A stretch of DNA of 64,000 bases from Acetobacter papayae JCM 25143. Lineage in GTDB: Bacteria; Pseudomonadota; Alphaproteobacteria; Acetobacterales; Acetobacteraceae. This document shows positions 1 through 9,166 of this stretch, piece after piece. The stretch covers positions 1-64,000 of the forward strand of contig NZ_BAIN01000001.1 in assembly GCF_000613285.1 (NCBI RefSeq), in the 5' to 3' direction. A program made the translations under genes and the position numbers. The notes below the pieces were generated by a model. The model did no database searches and had not been told where the DNA came from. It saw nothing but the letters and a program-made list of their open reading frames with translations. Numbering within the stretch: position 1 is the stretch's first letter; each line of letters begins with the position of its first letter.

Positions 1-693
1 TGCGCCTTGCGCCAGCCTTCCCCCGTTTCGCTGCCGGCTATGCTGTCGGGGCGGTGCATCCATGTCAGGGCCGTGGCGAAACCGGGCCAGTCATGATGGG
101 TGAGCGTTGTGGGGGCGTGCCATTCCGGCAGAGGGGGCGTGGGTAGGCGGGCAAGGGCAGCGGCCATGGCCTGCCGCACATGGCCCGCGAACAGCCCCGC
201 CGTTAACGGCCAGACCGGGTCCAGAAACGGAATGCGGCCCAGTGCCGAGGCAGGCAGCAGGTAGTCTGGCGAGGTGATGACCATCCTGTCGTGAAAGCGC
301 TCAGCCCGGCCCGATACGGCAACCTGTTCGCCGGATTTGATCTGCTTTGCCTGCCAGGGGGAGAAAAAGGACAGTTCAATCAGCCCGCCCTCATCTGTCA
401 GGGTCACGCGCCAGGGCTGTCGGCTGCGCGGAGCCGGGGGGCGGATATCGCTTACAGTGCCGGTAACGGTTACGATCGTATCGGACTGGACATGCGCCAG
501 CAGTGGGCGCAGCCTGCGATCGGTTACACTTTCAGGCAGGCGGAACAGTAGATCCGCCACCCTGTTGCCACCGGCTATGCGCGCCAGCAGGCGCGCGCGC
601 GCGGTATTGACGCCCGGCAGGGTCTCAAGGGGCGCGAGCAGGGGGGCAAGAACGGCTCGCCAGAGAGGATGTGATGGGCGAAGGACTGGACAC
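1..693 (-). CDS. recG: ATP-dependent DNA helicase RecG, N-terminal part (runs off the window)
   Basis: RecG remodels stalled forks and Holliday junctions. About 220 N-terminal residues are visible: the helix-hairpin segment with LETLPGVNTARARLLARIAG, then LPESVTDRRLRPLL and the OB-fold wedge region containing RQPWRVTLTDEGG and ELSFFSPWQAKQ. The helicase motors lie beyond the left edge. The clear RecG frame has no ATG, GTG or TTG near its 5' end. A GTG at 693 in another frame would give an N-terminus MSSPSPITSSLAS, joining the RecG frame if one base is wrong near 652-657, so the start shown is inferred. The gene is divergent from sdhE. Identity is firm, the start is not. Confidence 0.85.
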
Positions 694-760
694 CGGCGTA
701 CATGCGCCTCTGTTTGACAGGCTGACAGACAAAAACAGCAAGGTATAGGACAGTAGAGCC

Positions 761-1069
761 ATGAGTGACAATTTGACAGATACAGTCGAAGCCGGAAGCA
801 CAGCCGAGCTGGACGCCCGACGCAGGCGGCTGAAGTTCCGCGCCAATCATCGCGGCACCTTTGAAACCGATATCCTGATCGGTGGTTTCGTGCAGGATGT
901 GGCGGATACGCTGAATGCTGCCGAGCTGACGGATATGGAAGCCATTTTGGAAATGCCCGACCCCGATCTGACAGACTGGCTGTTTGGTCGCCTGCCATTG
1001 CCCGAGGAAAAAGCCACCCCCATGCTGCGCCGTATGGTGGATGCCTGCCGCGCCCGGTGCGGGCATTAA
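761..1069 (+). CDS. sdhE: FAD assembly factor SdhE (succinate dehydrogenase assembly factor 2 family)
   Basis: This 102-residue protein belongs to the SdhE/YgfY family, which helps attach FAD covalently to the succinate dehydrogenase flavoprotein in the cytoplasm. The signature is RANHRGTFETD at residues 27-37, containing the conserved RG(xx)E, followed by a small acidic helical bundle (EMPDPDLTDWLFGRLPLPEE) typical of the family. The length fits. It sits between divergent recG and mfd, 69 bp before mfd, an arrangement I know from acetic acid bacteria. The reading frame is intact. Confidence 0.93.
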   Translation: MSDNLTDTVEAGSTAELDARRRRLKFRANHRGTFETDILIGGFVQDVADTLNAAELTDMEAILEMPDPDLTDWLFGRLPLPEEKATPMLRRMVDACRARCGH

Positions 1070-1138
1070 GGTTTCCATGGAGCGGCCACGGGACTATACC
1101 CGGAGCGAGCAGAGCAGAGAGACAGATACGGATAGCGC

Positions 1139-4100
1139 ATGACGGTACAGATAGGCAGCCCGCACACGATCGCCACTATCTGGGGGGTGCCCGAAGGATA
1201 TGATGCATTGCTGCTGGCCCGCCGCGCGCGTGAGCATGCGGGGCCGGTGCTGCATATTGCCCGGAGCGATGCCAGCATGGCGCGGCTGGCCGACATGCTG
1301 GGCTTTGTCGCCACGGATATCGAGGTGCTGCGTTTCCCCGCATGGGACTGCCTGCCTATGACCGGGTTTCTCCCAACCCTGCGATTGTAGCCGAGCGTGT
1401 CGCGACCCTCTCCCGCCTGCTGGAGCCCGCCCGTGGCCCGCGTCTGGTGCTGACAACCGTCAATGCCGCCGTGCAGCGCGTAGCACCGCGCAAGACATTT
1501 GAGGGGCAGTCCCTCAGTATTCGTGAGGGCGAGAGCCTCGATCAGACATTCCTGATCGATCTGCTGATCGCCAATGGCTACACCCGTACGGATACGGTGA
1601 TGGAAGCGGGCGAGTTCTCTACTCGCGGCGGTATTTTCGACCTTTATCCGGCAGGGGCTGCCGAACCGCTCCGGCTCGACCTGTTTGGTGACGAGGTGGA
1701 GAACATCCGTGCCTTCGATCCCGGCACCCAGCGCTCGACCGACCGGCGTGAAGCTGGTGCTGTGCCCGGTATCGGAATTTTCGCTTGATGCGGAAAAAAT
1801 CTCGCGGTTCAGAACCGGCTGGCGCGATGCCTTTGGCCCTGGCGCTGCGGCAGACCCGATTTACGAACATGTTTCGGATGGCAGGCGCTATCCGGGGCTT
1901 GAGCACTGGCTGCCCCTTTTTCACGATCATCTGGAAACTCTGTTCGACTACCTGCCGGGTGTTGCGGTCTCGCTCGAACAGCAGGTGGATGAAGGCCTGA
2001 GCGCTAGGCTGGACATGATAGAGGATCACTATCAGGCCCGCAGGCAACCGGCCCGCGAGGGCGAAACCCCGTATCGCCCGCTCTTGCCGCACCTGCTCTA
2101 TCTCGACCGCAAGGGGTGGGATGCCGCCATTGCGCGTCTGCCCGTAGTGGCGTTCAGCCCTATGCCCAGCCTGAAGGGGCCGTGGGGGTGGATGTGGGCG
2201 GACGTTTTGGCAAGATGTACGCCAAGATCGTGCCCGGCGCACAGCGCGAACAGGTCTTTACCCTGCTGGGAGAAGCCGCGCGTGAATGGGCGCAGGTGGG
2301 GCGGCGTACTTTTGTGGCCGCATGGACACGCGGCTCACGCGAGCGCATTGCCGTTCTGCTGCGTGAACACGGACTGGCCACGGAAACCTACGAGAGCTGG
2401 GAGCAGGCCCGCAAGGCCAAGCCCGGCCCGGTGGGGCTTGTGGCGTTTGAGCTGGAACGTGGCTTTGTGGGCGATGATCTGGCGTTTGTGTCCGAGCAGG
2501 ACCTGCTGGGTGAGCGCATAGGGCGGCCACCGCGTCGTCGCCGCCGGGCGGATGAACTGATTGCCGAAGCCAGCGAGCTTTCCGCCGGTGATCTGGTGGT
2601 GCATCAGGATTACGGCATAGGCCGGTATGACGGGCTTGAAACGGTTAGCGTTGGCGTGGCCCCGCATGATTGCCTGCGCCTGCTGTATGATGGCGGGGAA
2701 AAGCTGTACCTGCCGGTAGAAAACATCGAACTGCTTAGCCGCTTTGGCTCTGATCAGGCCGGGGTGGCGCTGGACAAGCTGGGCGGTGTCGCGTGGCAGA
2801 ACCGCAAGGCGCAGATGAAGCGGCGCATCCGCGATATGGCGGGCGAGCTTATTCGCACTGCCGCCGCGCGTGCCCTGCTGGTGGCCCCGGAATTTGCCCC
2901 GCCCGAAGGTATGTGGGACGAATTCTGCGCGCGTTTCCCGTTTGTGGAAACCGATGACCAGTCCCGCGCCATTGCCGATGTGCTGGACGATATGGGGTCG
3001 GGCAGACCCATGGACCGGCTGGTCTGTGGTGATGTCGGGTTCGGTAAGACCGAGGTTGCCCTGCGCGCGGCGTTTGTCGCGGCCATGTCTGGCGGGCAGG
3101 TGGCGGTTGTCGTGCCCACCACGCTGCTGGCGCGCCAGCATTATCGCACCTTTGCTACCCGGTTTGAAGGCTTTCCCATCAAGGTGGCCCAGCTTTCGCG
3201 CATGGTTACGGGCAAGGATGCAACGGAGGTGCGTAAAGGTCTGGCCGATGGCAGCATCAATGTCGTGATCGGCACCCATGCGTTGCTGGCCAAAACGGTT
3301 CAGTTCGCCTCGCTGGAACTGCTCATTATCGACGAGGAGCAGCATTTTGGCGTGGCGCACAAGGAAAAGCTCAAGGCCCTGCGCGAAGGCGTGCATGTGC
3401 TGACCCTCTCTGCCACACCGCTGCCGCGCACGCTCCAGCTTTCCCTTTCCGGCGTGCGGGAAATGAGCCTGATCGCCACCCCGCCCACCGACAGGTTGGC
3501 GGTGCGCACGTTTATCATGCCGTTTGACAGTGTGGTGATCCGCGAGGCCATCCAGCGTGAGCGCTTCAGGGGCGGCCAGATTTTCTGTGTTGCACCGCGT
3601 GTGGAAGACCTTGACCGTATGGCTGAACGGTTGGCCACTATTGTGCCCGATGCCCGTCTGGTGCAGGCCCATGGCCGCCTGACGCCCACCGAGCTTGAAC
3701 GGGTCATGACCGAGTTTTCGGATGGCAAATACGACATTCTGCTCTCCACCAATATTGTGGAAAGCGGGCTGGACATGCCTGCGGTCAACACGCTGATCAT
3801 TCACCGGGCAGACATGTTCGGGCTGGGGCAGCTCTACCAGTTGCGCGGGCGTGTGGGGCGCGGCAAGCAGCGTGGCTACGCCTATCTGACATGGCCGCAG
3901 ACTCATGCGCTGGCGGAATCGGCGCAAAAGCGGCTTGAGGTCATGCAGACACTCGATACGCTGGGCGCAGGCTTTACACTCGCCTCGCACGATCTGGACC
4001 TGCGTGGTGCGGGTAATCTGCTGGGTGATCAGCAGTCCGGCCATGTGCGTGAGGTGGGGATAGAGCTATACCAGCAGATGCTGGAAGATGCCGTGGCCGA

Positions 4101-4601
4101 CCTGCGTGCCGAGCAGGGCCGCCGCAAGCCCGAGGATCGCGAATGGACGCCCGGTATTGTCATGGGCCTGCCGGTGCTGATTCCCGACAGCTATGTGCCG
4201 GACCTGCCCGTGCGGCTTGGATTGTACCGCCGTATCAGTGGTCTTTCTTCCGATGCCGAGACGGAAGCGATGGAGGCCGAACTGATCGACCGTTTTGGTG
4301 CGTTGCCGGAGGAAGTCAAAAACCTGCTGGATGTTGTTGATCTTAAAAGACTATGCAGCAGTCCGGCGTGGAAAAAGTGGATGCCGGGCCAAAAGGTATG
4401 GTGCTTCAGTTCCGCAATAACAGCTTTCGCGATCCGGCGGGGTTGGTGCAGTGGATGGCAGGCTGGAAAGATGGTGTGATGCGCCTGCGCCCCGACCACA
4501 AGCTGGCTGTGGTGCGTGAACTCACCAACGTCCAGCGCGTGGGGCTGGCCCGTAAGGTGCTGGGTGGTCTTGCGAAAATACGCGAAAAGGCCCTTGCCTG
4601 A
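1139..4601 (+). CDS. mfd: Transcription-repair coupling factor Mfd (four frame breaks)
   Basis: Mfd removes stalled RNA polymerase and recruits UvrA at lesions. The parts together give about 1,150 residues, the normal size. Visible in order are the UvrB-like N-terminus (EGYDALLLARRAREH, FPAWDCLP), the RNA polymerase-interacting domain (GDLVVHQDYGIGRYDGLE), Walker A GDVGFGKTE, a DEEQ box, QLRGRVGRG, and the C-terminal regulatory domain. The frame changes near 1357, 1738-1746, 2160 and 4352, and in each case the Mfd protein resumes immediately in another frame. Three look like one-base deletions; the second fits one extra base, a 4-bp ACCG duplication, or a two-base loss. I infer sequence error, not decay. 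A hairpin terminator follows. Confidence 0.93.
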
Positions 4602-4607
4602 ATAAAC

Positions 4608-4631
4608 CGGCTCCTGCCTGTGCGGGAGCCG
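4608..4631 (+). terminator. Rho-independent terminator after mfd
   Basis: A perfect 7-bp stem CGGCTCC (4608-4614) and GGAGCCG (4625-4631) lies 6 bp after the mfd stop and is followed by GTAGGTTTTA. The stem is strong but the T tract short. It separates mfd from the convergent gene that follows. Confidence 0.7.
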
Positions 4632-4690
4632 TAGGTTTTAAAGTGATCCCGCTCTGAGCATGAGCGGGGATACAGGGCTGCTCGGGCTGG

Positions 4691-5612
4691 TTATTTAAGC
4701 GGCAGCGGAAAGCCGTTGACGGTCAGCACGCCGCTTTCCCATATCGTGTCCCATGTGTTGCGCTCACCCTCGCGGTGGCTGACAAGCCGGGCGAGTGCGA
4801 GGCCCGCGGCCAGTTTTAACTGCTGCTCATCGCGCGCATGCTGAATGAGTTCTGGCAGATTGCTGATTTCCAGATGTCCCTGAGCCGAGGTCGTGTTGAC
4901 GTTACCTGTCAGGGTGGCGCTGCCATGGCCCTCAAGGCGGATATCGCCCTGTGTGGCGGTAAAGGCCGACAGCGTGGTGTGTACGGCGGGCGATGCCGTA
5001 CTGCGGCCCCCTATGGCATCCATAAGCCCGGCCAGTTCGCGGCTGGGCAGGGTAAAGCGGGCCTGTGCATCCGAGGGCAGAAGCCCCTGATTGGCTACGT
5101 TATGGTAGCTGATGCCAGACAGGGCCAGCGTGGCGCTGGCCAGTGGCGTGCCGCCCTGTATCTGAAAATGCAGGCCGCCGAGCATGACTTTGGCGGTGCG
5201 GTGCGTAACGCTAACACCCTGCCATGTCAGATCGAGCGCCTTGCCTGCCTGTAGCGTGGCTTCAGCTGTCTGCCCCTGTTGCGCCAGCCATGCCGAGCAG
5301 CCGGGTGTGTGGGTGTTGGTCATGGCGGCCAGCACGAGCAGCGAGGCTGCAGCCGCCAGATCATCCGTGGCGGCGGGGTCAGTCGGTTTGCCGTTCAGGG
5401 TCAGGTGCCGCGCGCTCAGGGTGCTCTGCCCGTCTGGCGTGTGCAGCTGCACCGAGTCATAGATCACGCCCTGTGGGGTGTCGTGCCGTGGCCCCATGCG
5501 TGAGGGTTATGCATTCATGCGGAGGGGCCGCGTGGGCGATTTGTCCCGTTGTGGCGGCGCATACGCTCACGACACCGAGAAAAAGACGGGAAAAGAGGGG
5601 GGCGTGCTTCAT
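4691..5612 (-). CDS. Secreted protein of unknown function (one frame break)
   Basis: The main frame (4691-5497) encodes a 268-residue protein rich in beta-strand-like Thr/Ala/Gly stretches with no motif I recognise. Just upstream, in a different frame, an ATG at 5612 opens a good Sec signal peptide (MKHAPLFSRLFLGVV, then a cleavage-like AHAAPP). I infer one gene of about 307 residues whose frame is broken near 5495-5505, exporting a periplasmic or outer-membrane-facing protein. It converges with mfd and is divergent from the transporter at 5664. Family not assigned; it may be restricted to acetic acid bacteria and relatives. Confidence 0.6.
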
Positions 5613-5663
5613 TTCATGGCAAGGGTGCCGTAAGTGGAAACAGCAAGCAACCCTTGGGAATGA

Positions 5664-6661
5664 ATGGGAGCAGAAGTGGTGCGTTTCTTGAAAAAGGATC
5701 CTTTTCTGGTCGGCTTGCTCTGCGCCATTTTTCTGGCGTCTGTGCTGCCTTGTCACGGAGCGGCGGTGCCGGTCTTTCACTGGCTGTCGGTGGGGCTGAT
5801 CGCGCTCATGTTCTTTCTGCAAGGGGCGCGGCTTTCGCGTAAAGCAGTGGTGGATGGCATGGTGGCCTGGCGGCTGCACCTGCTGATCATGTGCTGCACC
5901 TTTGTTATCTTTCCCCTGCTGGGGTTGGCGGCGCATGCGCTGGTGCCGGGGTTGCTGCTGCCCGAGCTCTGGCTGGGTATCCTGTTCCTGTGCTGTCTGC
6001 CTTCCACGGTGCAGTCTTCCATTGCGTTTACGTCTATCGCAGGGGGCAATGTGCCTGCGGCTGTCTGCGCGGCCACGGCTTCCAACGTGTTTGGTATTTT
6101 CATCACGCCTGTTCTGGTCGGGCTGGTGCTGAGCCAGCATGGCCAGCTTTCTGGTAACCCGCTCGATATCGTTTTTCAGCTTCTTCTGCCTTTATTGCCG
6201 GGCAGGTGCTTCAGCCTTGGCTGGGTAAGTGGGCGCACCGGCACAAGACGCTGCTTTCCTTTTCGGACCGTGGTTCGATTCTGGTGGTGGTGTATGCGGC
6301 TTTTAGCGATGCGGTCATGCAGGGGCTCTGGCACCGGTTGCCGCTGGCGGATCTGGGGCTGGTGGCGCTGGCCGATACGGTGCTGCTCGCACTGGTTCTG
6401 CTGTTGACAACAGTGCTGAGCCGGGTGTTGGGGCTATCGCGGCAGGATGAGATAACGGTTATTTTCTGCGGTTCAAAAAAGACGCTGGCTTCTGGCGTGC
6501 CTATGGCCAACGTGCTGTTTCCCGCAGCATCGGTCGGGCTGATCGTGCTACCGCTGATGCTGTATCATCAGATCCAGCTTTTTATATGTGCCGTGCTGGC
6601 GCGCAGGCTCTCGCAATCGAAAAATCGTGAAGAGGCCGGGGCCATTGGTCAGGATGCCTGA
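5664..6661 (+). CDS. SBF-like (bile acid:sodium symporter fold) membrane transporter (one frame break)
   Basis: A polytopic inner-membrane protein of about 332 residues resembling the YfeH/SBF-like family. About ten hydrophobic segments are visible, with family-type motifs: LMFFLQGARLS near residue 50, STVQSSIAFTSIAGGN near 110, ASNVFGIFITPVLVG, and GSKKTLASGVPMA in the C-terminal half. The substrate cannot be told from sequence; organic anions are typical of the fold. The frame changes near 6190: restoring one base in CTGCC(N)TTTATTGCC gives LPFIAGQVLQPWLGK. It is divergent from the secreted protein and is followed 33 bp later by the decarboxylase, so they may be co-transcribed. Confidence 0.8.
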
Positions 6662-6694
6662 ACGCGCAGGCTGAATACGGGCAGGAAAAACAAT

Positions 6695-8146
6695 ATGGCA
6701 GGTCTGGACCCCGCTCGGTGGGATGAAATGCGCGCTCTCGGCCACCGCATGCTCGATGAGATGTTCGATAACATCAGCACCGTGGCGCAGGGGCCGGTGT
6801 GGCAGCCCCCGCCCGATGCAGTGCGCCAGCATTTTGCGCAAGCACCGCTCCCGCGTGAAGGGCGAGCGCTGGAAGCGCTTTATGCGGAGTTTGCGCAGTC
6901 CGTGCGTCCCTACGCGGTTGGCAACCGGCACCCCCGTTTCATGGGCTGGGTGCATGGGGGCGGCACGGCGCAGGGCATGCTGGCAGAGATGCTGGCCGCT
7001 GGGTTGAATGCCAATTTAGGTGGGCGCAACCATGTTCCTGTCGATGTCGAGCGGATGGTCATACGCTGGGCGGCGGAACTGTTTGGTTTCCCGACTGATG
7101 CCAGCGGGCTGCTGGTTACAGGCTCGTCCATGGCCAATTTTATCGCTATTCTGACGGCCAGCCGTGCGATGGCGGGGCGAGATATCCGCCAGAACGGCGT
7201 GGCAGGGCAGGGGCTTGTAGGGTACGCGGCCCAGACCGCCCATGGCTGTGTTGCCCGTGCTTTCGATATGGCTGGACTGGGCACGCAGGCCCTGCGCCGG
7301 GTGCCGGTGGATGAGCATTACCGGATGGATATAGCCGCCCTGCGCACCATGTTGGCGGCGGACCGGGCCAAAGGGCTGCAACCCTTTGTGGTCGTGGGCA
7401 CGGCAGGTACGGTGGATACGGGCAGTTCAGACCCGCTGGACGCGCTGGCTGATCTGGCTCAGGCCGAAGGCCTGTGGTTTCATGTGGATGGCGCGTTTGG
7501 CGCTCTGGCCTGCCTTTCGCCTGAGCATGCACCTGCCCTGCGAGGGATGGAGCGGGCGGATAGTCTGGCGTTTGATTTCCACAAATGGGCGCAGGTGCCC
7601 TACGACGCCGGGTGTGTGTTGGTACGAGACCCCAGCCTGCAGGCAGCGGCCTTTGCCCAGACCCTTGATTACCTCTCGCGCGAGGACAGGGGGCTGGCAG
7701 CCTCGGCCCCGTGGTTCTGTGATCTGGGGCCGGATCTTTCACGCGGGTTTCGTGCGCTCAAGGTCTGGTTCGCGCTTGAAGGCTTTGGCACGCAGGGGCT
7801 GGGGCAGGTTGTGGCACGCTGCTGCAACGTGGCGCAGCATCTGGCGGAACGTGTCAGGCACACGCCCACTCTACGCCTGATGGCCCCGGTGGCGCTGAAT
7901 ATCGTCTGCTTTCGTGTGGATGTGCCGGGGGTGGACGATCTCGATCACCTGAATGCAGAGCTGGTCAAGGACCTGCAAGAAAGTGGAATTGCAGCGCCTT
8001 CCACCACGCGGCTGGGTGGCGTGCTGGTTATTCGCGCAGCCATCGTCAACCACCGGACGACCGAGCAGGATGCGGATATCATGCTCGATGCCCTGCTGGC
8101 ACTGGCGGCACGGCGGGTGCCGGAAGGCGCAGTGGAAACAGACTGA
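6695..8146 (+). CDS. Group II PLP-dependent decarboxylase (aromatic amino acid decarboxylase family)
   Basis: An intact 483-residue fold-type I PLP enzyme that should remove CO2 from an amino acid, probably an aromatic one. Visible are the cofactor-binding HVDGAFGALA with Asp265, and FDFHKWAQVPYD with the Schiff-base Lys297, both diagnostic for group II decarboxylases; N-terminal HPRFMGWVHGGG and LLVTGSSMANF also fit. Start at 6695 is preceded by AGGAAAAAC. The substrate is not predictable (Tyr, Phe, Trp, Dopa or a non-standard acid). It lies beside the polysaccharide locus but converges with it, and I see no direct link. Confidence 0.85.
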   Translation: MAGLDPARWDEMRALGHRMLDEMFDNISTVAQGPVWQPPPDAVRQHFAQAPLPREGRALEALYAEFAQSVRPYAVGNRHPRFMGWVHGGGTAQGMLAEMLAAGLNANLGGRNHVPVDVERMVIRWAAELFGFPTDASGLLVTGSSMANFIAILTASRAMAGRDIRQNGVAGQGLVGYAAQTAHGCVARAFDMAGLGTQALRRVPVDEHYRMDIAALRTMLAADRAKGLQPFVVVGTAGTVDTGSSDPLDALADLAQAEGLWFHVDGAFGALACLSPEHAPALRGMERADSLAFDFHKWAQVPYDAGCVLVRDPSLQAAAFAQTLDYLSREDRGLAASAPWFCDLGPDLSRGFRALKVWFALEGFGTQGLGQVVARCCNVAQHLAERVRHTPTLRLMAPVALNIVCFRVDVPGVDDLDHLNAELVKDLQESGIAAPSTTRLGGVLVIRAAIVNHRTTEQDADIMLDALLALAARRVPEGAVETD

Positions 8147-8155
8147 GCGCGTCTG

Positions 8156-9166
8156 TCAGGCCCCGTGAGCAAGAAAAATCGCGGTGTCCAGTATCTGCTG
8201 TTCAAGGGGAGCTGGCTCAAGAGCACGGCGTGCAAGGCGAGCATGCCAGAGTGTCGCATCGCCCACATATCGGTCATCTGGCTGGCTTGGGTCCAGTGCG
8301 GGCCGCTCTATGGGGTGGGCAGCCTCTCCCAGTATCTGCGCGACAAGGCTGGCCAGAGCGCCGACTTCGACAACCCGTTCGCCCGCAGTTTCAAAAACCG
8401 GCGGCTGAAGGTGGGGGAAGAGCAGCATATCCCCAAAGCAGATATCCAGCAGGTCGCGCACATGGATATAGGAGCGATAGACCTTTTTACGGGCGTTAAG
8501 CCGTATCGGGCGGCCGGCCTGCATGTCCAGAATGACACAGGCCAGAACGTAGCTTGTAACCTTGTTGATAAAAGGCCCCGCCAAGTTGAACAGGCGCGGG
8601 CAGGTAAAAGGTACGTCCAGTGCCGCGCACAGGGCGGTAAAATGGGCCTCGTCATCCCGTTTCATGGTGCCGTAGCTGTCGGAGCTTGCGCCGGTGGAGG
8701 GCTGCGTGGCGGCGCCAGACGAGGGCATTAAAAACCCTTCGGGGCGCAACCGCTCAAGGGTCTGCTCGACTTGCAGAGATATGGCACGGTTGGTTGCCAC
8801 GAATGCCTCTGGCGAAAGGGCCGAGGCTTTTTCTTTGGTCAGATAGGCAAAATGCGCCACGAGCGTGGGAGCCACAGGGGCTGTGGCCATGGCATCAAGG
8901 GGGAGGACCGGCAGCGTGCGGCCTGATGAAAGGGTCAGTTCCCCCGCCGTCGAGCCATAGACACTTACACGCCCGGCTGTTTGCTCTGCCAGTGTTTCAT
9001 CCAGCAGTTCCAGACAGGCCCGGCCGATCCACCCGCGTCCCCCTGTTACGAGAACGCGCAACTCCGGCCTTGCTGTAAGGGCGGCCTTGATATCGGCCGA
9101 AAAAGCAAAGGGCCGCGGCTTTGTGCCGTATGGGGCAGGGCCGGGTGGTGCGGAGGGAGCCTGCAT
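8156..9166 (-). CDS. NAD(P)-dependent epimerase/dehydratase (SDR), possible YerF-like CDP-sugar reductase
   Basis: A 336-residue extended SDR. The Rossmann motif TGGRGWIG is at residues 41-48 and the catalytic SYGTMK, with Tyr165 and Lys169, at 164-169, so it should be an active nucleotide-sugar oxidoreductase or epimerase. Its ATG shares a base with the TAA of the TPP enzyme upstream (TAATG), implying translational coupling. In yersiniose synthesis, YerE (TPP) and YerF (reductase) form such a pair acting on CDP-4-keto-3,6-dideoxyglucose, and rfbF/G/H lie close by. The YerF-like role is inference; a paratose/abequose-type 4-reductase is the main alternative. Confidence 0.8.
   Translation of the reverse strand: MQAPSAPPGPAPYGTKPRPFAFSADIKAALTARPELRVLVTGGRGWIGRACLELLDETLAEQTAGRVSVYGSTAGELTLSSGRTLPVLPLDAMATAPVAPTLVAHFAYLTKEKASALSPEAFVATNRAISLQVEQTLERLRPEGFLMPSSGAATQPSTGASSDSYGTMKRDDEAHFTALCAALDVPFTCPRLFNLAGPFINKVTSYVLACVILDMQAGRPIRLNARKKVYRSYIHVRDLLDICFGDMLLFPHLQPPVFETAGERVVEVGALASLVAQILGEAAHPIERPALDPSQPDDRYVGDATLWHARLARRALEPAPLEQQILDTAIFLAHGA

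Noticed and set aside
575-1078. A 167-codon minus-strand frame over sdhE and the recG start
   Set aside because: It overlaps sdhE antisense; the RecG protein is in another frame.
2335-4044. A 569-codon frame antisense to mfd
   Set aside because: It lies wholly inside mfd on the opposite strand, shows no family motif, and long antisense frames are expected in high-GC coding DNA.
5457-6140. A 227-codon minus-strand frame antisense to the SBF-like transporter
   Set aside because: Only its last part (signal peptide from 5612) makes biological sense; the rest is a shadow of the transporter.
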